Source: Acidobacteria bacterium RIFCSPLOWO2_12_FULL_54_10
GTDB lineage: Bacteria > Acidobacteriota > Terriglobia > 2-12-FULL-54-10
Assembly: GCA_001767075.1 (NCBI GenBank)
Contig: MEKX01000019.1
Coordinates: forward strand, 2,091 to 57,942
Direction of reading: 5' to 3'
DNA: 55,852 bases
Positions 9,255-17,830 of the stretch are shown in pieces; position 1 is the stretch's first letter; every line of letters begins with the position of its first letter. The position numbers were made by a program, and so were the translations under genes. The notes below the pieces were generated by a model. That model made no database searches and was not told the DNA's origin. It saw only the letters and a program-made list of their open reading frames with translations.

Positions 9255-9848
9255 TTACTGGCCGCTTTGAATATGCAAATTTTCCTGCACCCACTTCACA
9301 TCCTGCTGCAAGATGCCGTAATCCTTCCGCAAGGGAAATCCCTGCCATTCATCCGGCAGCAAAATCCGCTTGAGGTTGGGGTGATGATCGAAGTGGATGC
9401 CGAACATGTCGTAAACTTCGCGCTCCATCCAATCGGCCGTGATCCAAACCGGCACAACGCTTTCGAGCGACTCCGTCTCGCCCACAGGGACTTTCAGGCG
9501 AACCCGCTCATTGCGCTTGAAGGAGTAAAGCTGATAAACCACTTCAAAACGTTTTTCTTTCTGAGGATAATCCGCAGCCGTCAAGTCCGACAGAAAGTCA
9601 AATTTAAGTTCTGATTTAAAGAAATGCGCTACCGGCAGAATGCTTTCTCGCGGAACTATGATGAGGTTTTGCCCGCGAAAACTGAAAGCTTCCAAGTCGA
9701 CGCCGGGGAATGATTTCCTGAGTGACTGAACAACCTCACTATCCCACGGCTCCATTGCAGGAGCTGCGGGAGCGGCTGGGTTTGCGTGACCGCCAGCAGG
9801 AGCCGCAGGCGCGCCAGCCCCTTCTTCCTTTTTTTGTTCGTCTGCCAT
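9255..9848 (-). CDS. nuoC: NADH-quinone oxidoreductase subunit C (30 kDa-type)
   Basis: The ATG at 9848 (MADEQKKEEGAG) was chosen over the upstream start at 9914 because the extra 22 residues do not resemble the family; this gives 197 residues. An Ala/Pro/Glu-rich N-terminal tail of about 40 residues precedes the core. The core ends in the signature ADWMEREVYDMFGIHFDHHPNLKRILLPDEWQGFPLRKDY, the 30-kDa subunit motif. It is the first nuo gene present here; nuoA and nuoB, which usually precede it, are absent and the next upstream gene is a cobalamin-binding protein. No strong Shine-Dalgarno site is visible. Confidence 0.95.
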   Translation of the reverse strand: MADEQKKEEGAGAPAAPAGGHANPAAPAAPAMEPWDSEVVQSLRKSFPGVDLEAFSFRGQNLIIVPRESILPVAHFFKSELKFDFLSDLTAADYPQKEKRFEVVYQLYSFKRNERVRLKVPVGETESLESVVPVWITADWMEREVYDMFGIHFDHHPNLKRILLPDEWQGFPLRKDYGILQQDVKWVQENLHIQSGQ

Positions 9849-10065
9849 TACGATCTGAAACCGGCCCGCACTGTCTGGACTATAGAAAAACCTAGAACCT
9901 ATGATTTTTAACACAGCGAAGAAATCAGTGTCAACGTAGAAAAGTCATCGCAGAATAGGGATTTCTATTTATTTCAACCCGATGTTGCTGCCAAAAATCG
10001 AGAAAGCCTCTGAAAATGGCACAATGCAAGAGACAAAAATATTGATGAAAAGCATCCTTGCGTAA

Positions 10066-10479
10066 TCAAACTCTTTGCCGCACATGACTGCGGATGAACT
10101 CAACAATGGTTTGCAGGGGAGTTCCAGGCTGAAAGATGCCTGCGACTCCAACCGCCTTCATCTGCGCAATGTCGGAGTCGGGAACAATCCCGCCGAGCAC
10201 GACAAGAACATCGTCCATCTTGTTTTCTTTCAGCAGAGCCACGACACGCGGAACAATGGTCGTATGCGCTCCGGATAAAATGGAAAGACCGATCACATCT
10301 GCGTCTTCCTGCAAAGCAGCGGTCACGATCTGATCGGGAGTCTGGCGCAGGCCGGTGTAAATAACCTCCATGCCAGCATCCCGCAGCGCGCGGGCGATGA
10401 TCTTTGCTCCTCGATCATGGCCATCCAAACCCGGCTTGGCCACAATCACCCGGATTCTTTTTTCTTCGCTAGTAGGCAT
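10066..10479 (-). CDS. Methylmalonyl-CoA mutase small subunit, B12-binding domain protein
   Basis: A 137-residue stand-alone cobalamin-binding domain. The DGHDRG motif at residues 19-24 supplies the His that ligates cobalt in the base-off/His-on mode, followed by GLSILSGAH and [11 protein letters not shown], which form the nucleotide-tail pocket of the Rossmann-like fold. Such small subunits pair with a separate large mutase subunit (methylmalonyl-CoA or related acyl-CoA mutase). No large subunit, meaB-like GTPase or epimerase lies in the window, so the exact acyl-CoA substrate cannot be read from context. It is on the nuo strand but about 217 bp upstream of nuoC, so co-transcription is uncertain. 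Confidence 0.9.
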   Translation of the reverse strand: MPTSEEKRIRVIVAKPGLDGHDRGAKIIARALRDAGMEVIYTGLRQTPDQIVTAALQEDADVIGLSILSGAHTTIVPRVVALLKENKMDDVLVVLGGIVPDSDIAQMKAVGVAGIFQPGTPLQTIVEFIRSHVRQRV

Positions 10480-10553
10480 ATTTGATGTTGCTGCTTGTCT
10501 TAGATATGAATTTTCATCATAGGTAAGCTATATGGCCATGTCAACAAATGCTG

Positions 10554-10649
10554 TCTGTTTGCGGAGCAACAGATCAGCATGGCGGAGGCATCTGATCTGG
10601 TAGACTCTAAAGAGTTCGTAATGTTAGCTGAGAAACGCTTGTGCGTTTC
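10554..10649 (+). promoter_or_regulatory. Structured leader with competing stem-loops upstream of the amidohydrolase
   Basis: Several inverted repeats follow one another in the 5' region of the amidohydrolase gene. TCTGTT-t-GC-GGA-GC-AACAGA (10554-10573) and AGATCAG-N14-CTGATCT (10571-10598) share three bases and so exclude each other. They are followed by ACTCT-AA-AGAGT (10604-10615) and GAAACGC-TTGT-GCGTTTC (10632-10649), the last a perfect 7-bp stem with a tetraloop 30 bases before the ATG. The arms were read directly; the idea that they form a regulatory RNA is inference. The region also lies upstream of the divergent mutase-subunit gene. Confidence 0.45.
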
Positions 10650-10679
10650 AAAATAAAATAAGCAACACCAGGGCTCAAA

Positions 10680-12614
10680 ATGAAACATTGGATTCGCAAT
10701 CGCTGCCTTCTTCTGATCCTGCCGATATTTTTTTTGCTTTTGACTTCACAATTTAGCCAGGGACAAAACGACGCTCAAATGAAACTGGAAATGCTGAATG
10801 CATATCCAGAAATCATTTTGGTCAATGGCAAAATTTACACGATGGATGGGCAACTCAGGCAAGCTCAGGCACTGGCCGTGAAAAATCGCCGCATTATCGC
10901 GCTCGGCACAAATGACGAAATCCGGCGGCTCGCCGGGCCAAAGACGGAAATTGTGGACGCCAAGGGCAGAACCGTGCTTCCAGGCTTGATCGACAGCCAC
11001 ACGCATCCTCCGCTGTGGGCCGTTGAGCACTGGCTGGGAGCGAATGGCGATTTCGCGGCGAAGCGTTACAACGATCCTCAGTTGCAGATTTTTTACGCCA
11101 AAGGCAATGACCAAGTTACGCTGCTGCGCGAATTGGAGCGGATCGTGCGGGAGAGGCAGCAAGTTCTTAGCCCAGACAAGTGGATTTGGGTGAATCTGTT
11201 CGGAGGCAAGAGCTTGGTGGAATCGCGCAAGATCGTCTATCCGCTGATGCCCCGGCCGGGCGCGAGCGTCGGAACCGGCGTGGTGATCACGCGACAGTTT
11301 TTGGACACGCTGGCGCCGAATCATCCGCTGATCCTCATGACCGGCGAGGTCACAGGGCCGTCGTTCTCCAACACGCGAGCTAAAACAGAGATGGAAAAGT
11401 ACTTGGTCAGCGGAGACATGCTGCAAATTCAAGCGCGGGCAGCCATCGTCTTCGACATTTTTTTTCGCAACCGAACAGCCGATGCCGCCGATTTCCTAAA
11501 GCGCGAATTGCTGGAGTGCCTGGCGGCGCAGGGGATCACCAGCTTTGCGAATGATTACTCCGGTTCATATTCCACGCTGAAGATTCACAAATACTTGGAA
11601 GCTCACGATGATCTGCCGGTGCGCTGGGCGTGGTGGTTCGGAGGCGCGCCCGCGCTGCCCGGCAGCAATCAGGACCCCGATCCATTCGCTTACTACTACA
11701 CGCTGGGGGATTTTCAGTCCGTGGGCAGCGACTACATATGGAACGTTGGCGTGGCGAACCAGACCTGGGAATGGGGACCGCAAGGCAAAGGGGGTATCGG
11801 CACCTGTACCGAGGCCACTCCGCTGCCAACTGCGAATCCGGCGGAATTATATATGCCCTGCGAAAAGATGATGCCTAATTTGCAGCAATACGGAGGGTAT
11901 AAGAATATCCAAGCGGCATTGCGCCTGGGTTTGCGGGTGGGGTATCTGCACCACTATAGCGACGGGACGCTGGACGCGCTGGTGAAAATGCTGGATGACG
12001 AAATCGCCGCGGGCCGCACGACATTGGAGCAGGCGCGGGCACTGCGCATCGGCACCGAACACAACCCCATGATCCGGCCCGATCAGATCGCCAAGATCGC
12101 CAAATATGACATACGGCCTGGACTCAACGGCTACCAGATTCAGGGCGACATCAAAGGCGGAGCTTTCTTGAAAAATTACGGCGACCGTTATATGTCCTGG
12201 ATGGTGCCGATGAAAAGCCTAGTGGATGCGGGCGTCCATCCAGTGCTCAACACCGACATTCATTTGCACAAAGTGCCACCGGAGTCCAAGGACAACGATT
12301 ACCCTTCAGAATGGGACGGCAATTTCTGGGCGTTCTTTGAGTTCTTTGTTACACGCAGGCTAACCAGCAACGGTCCAGCCTTTAATCCTAAAGAAGCGAT
12401 GGACCGCGTGAATTTGATGAAAGCGGCAACTGTTTGGGGTGCAGAGCAAGTGCTGAACGAAAAAAATATAGGTTCGCTGGAAGTGGGGAAGCTCGCCGAC
12501 TTCATCGTGATCGACAAAGATTACTTCACGATCCCGGAAAATCAGATTCACAGCATCAGGACGCTATTAACTGCGGTGGGTGGGAGAGTGGTGTTTCGGG
12601 ATAATGGTTATTGA
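10680..12614 (+). CDS. Exported metal-dependent amidohydrolase (Amidohydro_3 type)
   Basis: A 644-residue protein with a clear signal peptide (about residues 1-29, hydrophobic core LLLILPIFFLLLTSQ). The mature part starts with the small beta domain of amidohydrolases (IILVNGKIYTMDG), then GLIDSHTHPP, whose HTH at 107-109 is the HxH metal motif of the TIM barrel. Towards the end NTDIHLHKVP and the C-terminal IGSLEVGKLADFIVIDKDYFTIPENQI are typical of YtcJ-like amidohydrolases. The substrate cannot be inferred. An AGGG site lies 6 bases before the ATG. It is monocistronic and faces a convergent small ORF 15 bp beyond its stop. Confidence 0.85.
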   Translation: MKHWIRNRCLLLILPIFFLLLTSQFSQGQNDAQMKLEMLNAYPEIILVNGKIYTMDGQLRQAQALAVKNRRIIALGTNDEIRRLAGPKTEIVDAKGRTVLPGLIDSHTHPPLWAVEHWLGANGDFAAKRYNDPQLQIFYAKGNDQVTLLRELERIVRERQQVLSPDKWIWVNLFGGKSLVESRKIVYPLMPRPGASVGTGVVITRQFLDTLAPNHPLILMTGEVTGPSFSNTRAKTEMEKYLVSGDMLQIQARAAIVFDIFFRNRTADAADFLKRELLECLAAQGITSFANDYSGSYSTLKIHKYLEAHDDLPVRWAWWFGGAPALPGSNQDPDPFAYYYTLGDFQSVGSDYIWNVGVANQTWEWGPQGKGGIGTCTEATPLPTANPAELYMPCEKMMPNLQQYGGYKNIQAALRLGLRVGYLHHYSDGTLDALVKMLDDEIAAGRTTLEQARALRIGTEHNPMIRPDQIAKIAKYDIRPGLNGYQIQGDIKGGAFLKNYGDRYMSWMVPMKSLVDAGVHPVLNTDIHLHKVPPESKDNDYPSEWDGNFWAFFEFFVTRRLTSNGPAFNPKEAMDRVNLMKAATVWGAEQVLNEKNIGSLEVGKLADFIVIDKDYFTIPENQIHSIRTLLTAVGGRVVFRDNGY

Positions 12615-12629
12615 TTTATTTCTCGCAGT

Positions 12630-12905
12630 TTAACCCCCCGCCTCGATAAATGCGTCGATGACGCGAGGCTGCTCAAGGTAGTGCGCGACAGCGTATTCCG
12701 CCAGCAGATGGGTTTCGACTTCGATGAGCGCCGCGCACCACTCGCCTTCTAAATGCGGGGAAGCTGCGGAATGATCGCAGGGGCCGCTTGAGCCGAGATC
12801 GGGACCGAACTCTCCGCCGAGAACATCAGAGAAGTGCTGCAATTCTTCCCACGCCTGGTTGCCGTAGGTTCCACTGAGATTTATGCGCAAACGGACGCGA
12901 TGCAC
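12630..12905 (-). CDS. Hypothetical 91-residue protein
   Basis: A GTG-initiated frame with a GGGGA stretch a few bases upstream. The translation has protein-like composition (RLRINLSGTYGNQAWEELQHFSDVLGGEFG, then a Cys/His-containing middle and a helical end ALIEVETHLLAEYAVAHYLEQPRVIDAFIEAGG). No family is recognised. The frame stays open further upstream to a TAA near 12956 without an ATG, so the true start may be upstream or the gene may be truncated. It lies on the ilvD strand, downstream of ilvD and convergent with the amidohydrolase. It could be real or a remnant. Confidence 0.42.
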   Translation of the reverse strand: MHRVRLRINLSGTYGNQAWEELQHFSDVLGGEFGPDLGSSGPCDHSAASPHLEGEWCAALIEVETHLLAEYAVAHYLEQPRVIDAFIEAGG

Positions 12906-12973
12906 GGAATCCCCAACAACGGCGATTTTTCTCGCCGAAAATAAAAGCAGGATTAATTACATTAGAAAATGCG

Positions 12974-14653
12974 TTATCGGCAAATTGCGCCTTCCGATGC
13001 CGAAGAGACCAATTTGGCGTACTTGGCCAAAGCGCCGGTTGTATACTTCGGGCTAGGCTGCTTCCACTTGGCCAGGCGTTTCTTGATTTCGCTGTCGCTC
13101 AAAGCCACGGATAGTTCGCCATTCACGGCATCGAAAGTAATGCGGTCGCCTTCCTTGAGAGCCGCAATCGGCCCACCGACAAAGGCCTCTGGCGCAACGT
13201 GACCAGCCATCAAACCGTGCGTAGCGCCGGAGAAACGGCCATCGGTCATTAAGGCAACCTTATCGCCTAATCCCTCGCCGATGATGGCGCCCGTTACGGC
13301 CAGCATTTCGCGCATTCCGGGACCACCCTTTGGGCCTTCATAGCGAATGACCACGATATCCCCTGCCTTGACTTTGCCATTGAGAATCGCCTTCATGGTG
13401 GCTTCTTCGCCATCGAAGACGCGGGCGGGACCTTCCAGTCTCAAGTTCTTTACGCCTGCGGTTTTCACGACAGCGCCTTCGGGCGCGAGGTTGCCTTTTA
13501 GGACTACCAGCGTTCCGGTGGGCGAAATGGGTTTAGAGACAGAATGAATTACGTTCAATGTATTGGTAACCTTGATGCCTTTCAGATTTTCCTTCAGAGT
13601 TTTCCCAGTAGCGGTGATGCAGTCGCCATGGAGCAGATTGGCATCCAGGAGAATCTTCATCAGCACCTGCACGCCGCCAGCCTTGTAAAAGTCAGCCATA
13701 ACGTACTGACCGCCGGGACGCATGTCGGCGATGTGCGGTGTGCGGCGGGTGATTTTATTAAAGTCGTCAATGTTCAGCGGAACTCCCGCTTCACGCGCGA
13801 TCGCCAGCAAGTGGAGAACGGCGTTGGTGGAACCGCCCGTGGAAACAACAACCGTGATAGCGTTTTCAAATGCTTTGCGCGTCAGGATGTCGCGCGGGCG
13901 AATCTCCTTTTCCAACAGGTTCAGCACGGCTTCGCCAGCGCGGAAACTGGCCTCCTGCCGGCGTTCATCGACCGCGGGAATCGCAGCCGAACCGGGCAAT
14001 GCGAGACCCAATGCTTCAATAGCCTCCGCCATGGTGTTTGCCGTGTAAAGACCGGCGCAAGAACCAGCGCCAGGACAGGCCACGTGCTCAAGAGCATTCA
14101 ATTCATCCGATGTCATCTTGCCCCGTGCATGAGCGCCGACGGCCTCAAAAACATCCTGGATGGTGACGTCCTTGCCGCAATAGGTTCCGGGCAGAATACT
14201 GCCGCCGTAAAGGAAGACTCCGGGAATATTCAATCGCGCCAGAGCCATGACCATGCCGGGCAGACTTTTGTCGCAACCCGCGATGGTCACCAGGCCATCG
14301 AAGCGTTCCGCTAAAGCCATCAACTCCACGGAGTCGGCGATGACTTCGCGGCTGACCAGCGAGGCTTTCATGCCTTCATGGCCCATGGCAATAGCATCGC
14401 TGACCGCGATGGTGCCGAACTCAAACGGCGTGCCGCCCGCTGCCGTGACTCCTTCCTTTGCTTTCTTGGCCAAGTGACCCAGGTGGAAATTGCACGGCGT
14501 AATCTCATTCCAACTGGAAGCTACACCGATGTGCGGGCGCGCGATCTGTTCATCCGTGAAACCCATGGCGTGGAACATGGCGCGATGCGGCGCGCGTTCG
14601 GGGCCTTCCGCGACTTGCCAGCTTCGATGCTTCATCTTGCGGTTAGTTTTCAT
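12974..14653 (-). CDS. ilvD: Dihydroxy-acid dehydratase
   Basis: A 559-residue iron-sulfur enzyme that dehydrates 2,3-dihydroxy-acids to 2-keto acids in valine, leucine and isoleucine (and pantothenate) synthesis. Candidate cluster cysteines are Cys54 (TPCNFHLG), Cys127 (AGCDKSLPG) and one in [14 protein letters not shown] (193-200). [21 protein letters not shown] near the C-terminus is also typical. Length is normal. The ATG at 14653 has a GAGGTG Shine-Dalgarno site 5 bases upstream. No other ilv genes are adjacent. A short upstream frame ends in an ATGA overlap with this start, and a 10-bp tandem repeat lies further upstream. Confidence 0.97.
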   Translation of the reverse strand: MKTNRKMKHRSWQVAEGPERAPHRAMFHAMGFTDEQIARPHIGVASSWNEITPCNFHLGHLAKKAKEGVTAAGGTPFEFGTIAVSDAIAMGHEGMKASLVSREVIADSVELMALAERFDGLVTIAGCDKSLPGMVMALARLNIPGVFLYGGSILPGTYCGKDVTIQDVFEAVGAHARGKMTSDELNALEHVACPGAGSCAGLYTANTMAEAIEALGLALPGSAAIPAVDERRQEASFRAGEAVLNLLEKEIRPRDILTRKAFENAITVVVSTGGSTNAVLHLLAIAREAGVPLNIDDFNKITRRTPHIADMRPGGQYVMADFYKAGGVQVLMKILLDANLLHGDCITATGKTLKENLKGIKVTNTLNVIHSVSKPISPTGTLVVLKGNLAPEGAVVKTAGVKNLRLEGPARVFDGEEATMKAILNGKVKAGDIVVIRYEGPKGGPGMREMLAVTGAIIGEGLGDKVALMTDGRFSGATHGLMAGHVAPEAFVGGPIAALKEGDRITFDAVNGELSVALSDSEIKKRLAKWKQPSPKYTTGALAKYAKLVSSASEGAICR

Positions 14654-14715
14654 CTATCACCTCGAATGGGCCGGAGAAGAAACACCTGGATTTGCAATTT
14701 CCGAGGTTCTCTCAT
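14650..14715 (-). CDS. Possible 21-codon upstream ORF in the ilvD leader
   Basis: The frame reads [21 protein letters not shown] and stops at a TGA that overlaps the ilvD ATG (ATGA). Six of 21 residues are Leu, Ile or Val, the amino acids whose synthesis ilvD serves. There is no clear Shine-Dalgarno site before its ATG and no obvious terminator hairpin. It may be a coupling or attenuation peptide, or chance; the composition and the overlap are what can be seen. Confidence 0.25.
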   Translation of the reverse strand: MREPRKLQIQVFLLRPIRGDR

Positions 14716-14759
14716 TGGCGGATTATGATTCGGTTTCAATCACTTTGAAAAAGATCAGT

Positions 14760-14779
14760 ATAGCGCAAAATAGCGCAAA
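14760..14779. repeat. Tandem 10-bp repeat ATAGCGCAAA upstream of ilvD
   Basis: Two perfect copies of ATAGCGCAAA stand head to tail, one DNA helical turn apart, about 107 bp upstream of the ilvD start and 28 bp before the convergent-side end of the DUF255 gene. Spacing by one turn is what a dimeric or cooperatively bound regulator would see, but no regulator is known here. Confidence 0.5.
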
Positions 14780-14806
14780 CAGGGGGCGCGATGGATTTCA
14801 GGCACA

Positions 14807-16918
14807 TCAGTGATCCCCGGTCAGTTGTCGGCTTAAATCCAGCGGGTCGGTGACGGGCTGCTGGCATGCATAGTTGCGGCAGACATAGGCGGCAGGTTTG
14901 CTGCTGATCATCTGCTTCCCAGCAAGCAATGGGACACGCGAAATAATGGTATCTGCAGATGAATTCGACGGGTCGAGCAACACGACCAGCCTATTTGGCA
15001 AATGCTGCCTGTAAACTACTTGCCGCAATTCCTGCGTGCGGGGATCATCCAGCGGACCGACAATCGCAATTTCCTTATAACCCTCGTGCCATGTTTCCAA
15101 CCCGCTCAAAAAACGCTCATGCCCGAACGGCGATTGTGTGGCGTTGCCGCTGAACAAGCTCAGGATGGCCCCGGCTTTATCTCGATAGTCGTGTTTCCCG
15201 AGCAACTGCGCCATACGCAGCAGGTTTCCGATCATGACGGAATTGCCGGATGGGATCGCACTGTCTCCCGCCAATTTGCTCCGCAGAATCAATTTCTCAT
15301 GATCCGATGCGGTGAAGAAAAATCCTCCGTCCTGATCATCCCAATAGAAACGAATGGCGATTTCGAGGAGCCGCTCCGATTCGTTCAACCAGGAAATGTC
15401 GCCGCTTACTTCAAATAAAGTGATCAGACCGTCGATCATAAAGGCGTAATCGTCCACATAGGCCGTCAAATGGGCCTTGCCGCTTCGGTAGGAGCGAAGC
15501 AAGCGCCCGTCGTTCATCATGCGGTTGAGAAGAAAACGTGCTGCTTGTGACGCGGCATCGAAGTATTTCCGCTCATTCAGAACCGCAGAACCAGCAGCTA
15601 AGCTGGAAATCATGAGGCCGTTCCACGCGGCGAGTATCTTGTCGTCGAGGGCTGGTTTGACGCGCGCTTCCCTGACCATGAACATCTTGGCGCGGGCGGC
15701 CTGCAACCGCTGTTGAAGCTCCTCCGAGGCGATCTCTAATTGCTGCGCTGTCTCATTGAGTGGCCGCAGGACGCGCAGAATATTTTTTGGACCAGCGGGT
15801 ACGTGAGCATCTCCCGGGTGGTCCCAATTGCCCGCTGATGAAATATCGAAATGGGCAGCAAACAACCTTGCTTCATCTTCTCCAAGCGATTGTTGAATCT
15901 CATCGAGCGTCCAAAGATAAAACTTCCCTTCCATCCCTTCGCTATCGGCGTCCTCGGCAGAGAAGAAACCGTCCTCTTCGCTCCTCAGGCACCTAAGAAC
16001 ATAGTCATAAATTCCTTTGGCTGCTTCCGCAAAATCTTCTCGGCCTGTTATCTGAAAACCTTCGAGGTAAATCGAGCTAACCAAAGCCTGGTCGTAAAGC
16101 ATTTTCTCGAAATGAGGAACGTGCCATAAAGGGTCGGTGCTGTAACGGTGAATGCCGCCGCCCAATTGATCGTGGATTCCTCCCTGCCCCATTTTTGTAA
16201 GGGTTAATTCCACGGGGGCCAGGAACTCGTGATTGCGGGTCTTCCGATATTCCCGCAGAAGCAAGCTCATGGACATGGACGGAGGGAACTTATTGGAACC
16301 GCTAGAAACGCCTCCGTGCTTAGGATCGTATACGCGCGTCATCTGCCAAGCCGCCATCGATACAGAATCGCGTGTGGCGATACCACTCTGCATGGGGGAA
16401 TGCATTTGCTGCAAAGCATCAGTCACCCGGCTTGCGTCCATGGCTATTTCCTGGCTGCGCTCTTTCCACAAACCGGCTACGCGCAACAGTACGTTTTTGA
16501 AACCTGGCCGCCCGTAATAGTCATCGGGGGGGAAGTAAGTCCCTGCGAAGAATGGCCGTCCGTCGGGCGTCAGCCAAACACTCATTGGCCAGCCGCCTTG
16601 TCCACGAGTGAATAAAATCGTCGCGTTCATGTAGATTTCGTCGAGGTCCGGGCGCTCCTCGCGGTCCACTTTCACTGGAACAAACAGATCATTCAACACT
16701 TGCGCCACTTCTTCGTTTTCAAAACTCTCGTGCTCCATCACATGGCACCAATGGCAGGCCGAATATCCAATACTCAAGAAAATCGGCTTGTTGTTTGCGC
16801 GAGCTTCTGCGATAGCTTCGGGTCCCCACGGAAACCAATTCACGGGATTATGCGCATGCTGAAGTAGATAAGGGCTAGTTTCGTGGATGAGACGGTTGGT
16901 GTGCTTTGGATGATTCAT
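14807..16918 (-). CDS. DUF255 thioredoxin-fold protein (YyaL/SPATA20-like)
   Basis: A 703-residue cytoplasmic protein with an N-terminal thioredoxin-like domain. [26 protein letters not shown] and the redox-type CHWC motif at residues 55-58 ([15 protein letters not shown]) are hallmarks of the family. The remainder resembles an alpha/alpha six-hairpin (glycosidase-like) barrel, including [26 protein letters not shown] and [17 protein letters not shown]. No signal peptide is seen. Family members are widespread in bacteria and animals but their reaction is unknown. The gene stands alone, with ilvD downstream on the same strand. Confidence 0.93.
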   Translation of the reverse strand: MNHPKHTNRLIHETSPYLLQHAHNPVNWFPWGPEAIAEARANNKPIFLSIGYSACHWCHVMEHESFENEEVAQVLNDLFVPVKVDREERPDLDEIYMNATILFTRGQGGWPMSVWLTPDGRPFFAGTYFPPDDYYGRPGFKNVLLRVAGLWKERSQEIAMDASRVTDALQQMHSPMQSGIATRDSVSMAAWQMTRVYDPKHGGVSSGSNKFPPSMSMSLLLREYRKTRNHEFLAPVELTLTKMGQGGIHDQLGGGIHRYSTDPLWHVPHFEKMLYDQALVSSIYLEGFQITGREDFAEAAKGIYDYVLRCLRSEEDGFFSAEDADSEGMEGKFYLWTLDEIQQSLGEDEARLFAAHFDISSAGNWDHPGDAHVPAGPKNILRVLRPLNETAQQLEIASEELQQRLQAARAKMFMVREARVKPALDDKILAAWNGLMISSLAAGSAVLNERKYFDAASQAARFLLNRMMNDGRLLRSYRSGKAHLTAYVDDYAFMIDGLITLFEVSGDISWLNESERLLEIAIRFYWDDQDGGFFFTASDHEKLILRSKLAGDSAIPSGNSVMIGNLLRMAQLLGKHDYRDKAGAILSLFSGNATQSPFGHERFLSGLETWHEGYKEIAIVGPLDDPRTQELRQVVYRQHLPNRLVVLLDPSNSSADTIISRVPLLAGKQMISSKPAAYVCRNYACQQPVTDPLDLSRQLTGDH

Positions 16919-17237
16919 AAAATATTTAGCCTTTGCTATCAGCCTGACATCGGGTTGGCGATCTTCGCAAACAAGTGAAGTACGAAAAGCGGACAGCAGA
17001 ATAAATTGCTATGTGAGGATTTTTTGTTCTGCAGAGAAGCTGGCCTATTATGTTGTAACCAGACCGCTTCCGTTCGATTATTTATTTCGGAGAACGGGCT
17101 TGAAGATCAAATGCGGTGCGTGCAAATGAGAAGCAATTGGCTCGTAAATGGCAATCCATCCATTGTTTCCTGAACTTAAACCATAGGCCAAACTGGCGGT
17201 CAGCAAGACGATGCCACCGCCAGTCAGCCCAAATGCT
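16919..17237. other. Gene-poor interval with a 9-bp inverted repeat
   Basis: About 320 bp without a confident gene. It contains the perfect inverted repeat ACTGGCGGT-N15-ACCGCCAGT (17192-17224), just after the 3' end of the FxLYD-like gene on its strand; only three T residues follow it, so it is not a classic terminator. A minus-strand frame of about 55 codons without a canonical start (KAFGLTGGGIVLLTASLAYGL...) runs through it from the end of the preceding gene. Confidence 0.4.
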
Positions 17238-17636
17238 TTATTTCCGACTGTCCTTCATTGCCAGCCGTCCACCAAAAAGCGTGGAAAATACCACGTTGAA
17301 TCGCTTGATGGATGCATCATAAGGCGTGCTCACTTTGAAATCTGATACTCCATCGGCAGGAAGGGGATCCTTCGCGAGTTTACCCTTAACAACTTGAACA
17401 CTTTTGCCGCTAGCATCCTGGAAATCGATGGCTACATCCACGCCTTCTACAGGGCGACCGGAAATGTTCTTGACTTGCCCAACCAATTCGAGGCTGGTTT
17501 GGGTCGCGGAAACCTTAGCCGATAGCAATTCAACCTGGGTTCGCTGCTGAGTTACGCCGTCCCGAGAAAACAACAAAATTGTTGTCAGCAATACAATCAG
17601 AAATGCCCAGTTCGGAACGACTGTTTTATTTGCCAT
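17238..17636 (-). CDS. Exported FxLYD-like small protein
   Basis: A 132-residue protein with an N-terminal membrane or signal segment (AFLIVLLTTILLFS, about residues 11-25), followed by one beta-rich domain. The pattern LELVGQVKNISGRPVEGVDVAIDFQDASGKSV, then a short F-V-S repeat ending in FNVVFSTLFGGRLA, resembles FxLYD-type domains found in exported proteins. No enzymatic motif is seen. Its start faces the decayed permease across a promoter region rich in palindromes. A good TTCCTCC complement (GGAGGAA on the coding strand) lies just upstream of the ATG. Confidence 0.7.
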   Translation of the reverse strand: MANKTVVPNWAFLIVLLTTILLFSRDGVTQQRTQVELLSAKVSATQTSLELVGQVKNISGRPVEGVDVAIDFQDASGKSVQVVKGKLAKDPLPADGVSDFKVSTPYDASIKRFNVVFSTLFGGRLAMKDSRK

Positions 17637-17672
17637 CTTTCCTCCTTCTCAGAATATGACACTCTTGCTACC

Positions 17673-17766
17673 TGGTATCAGAATACCAAAACCTTATGAT
17701 ACTTTTACATCTCAATTTCCAGGGTCAGCGTAACATCTCAATTTCATAATCTCAACTTAGAGTTGA
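17673..17766. promoter_or_regulatory. Operator-like cluster of palindromes and direct repeats
   Basis: The divergent region holds TGGTAT-CAGA-ATACCA (17673-17688), two perfect copies of ACATCTCAATTTC (17707-17719 and 17733-17745, offset 26 bp), a partial third copy near 17749, and TCAACT-TAG-AGTTGA (17752-17766). It lies between the FxLYD-like gene and the permease remnant. The repeats were read directly; regulator binding is inference. Confidence 0.45.
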
Positions 17767-17830
17767 ATTATATCAGGTCTTTGTACTGTTTATTGTAGCT
17801 TGATACTGGTTAAAAGATAATGGAAGCACC

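Noticed and set aside
8264-9373. 369-aa plus-strand ORF opposite nuoD and nuoC
   Set aside because: It lies entirely antisense to genes with clear family signatures, has no recognisable domain, and is explained by codon bias on the opposite strand.
10746-11432. 228-aa minus-strand ORF opposite the amidohydrolase
   Set aside because: Antisense to a well-supported exported enzyme; its composition (His/Arg-rich) is typical of shadow frames.
13544-14314. 256-aa plus-strand ORF opposite ilvD
   Set aside because: Antisense shadow of ilvD; no ribosome site or protein-like motif.
17116-17322. 68-aa plus-strand ORF near 17.2 kb
   Set aside because: Low-complexity polar sequence, overlaps the 3' end of the FxLYD-like gene on the other strand and has no ribosome site.
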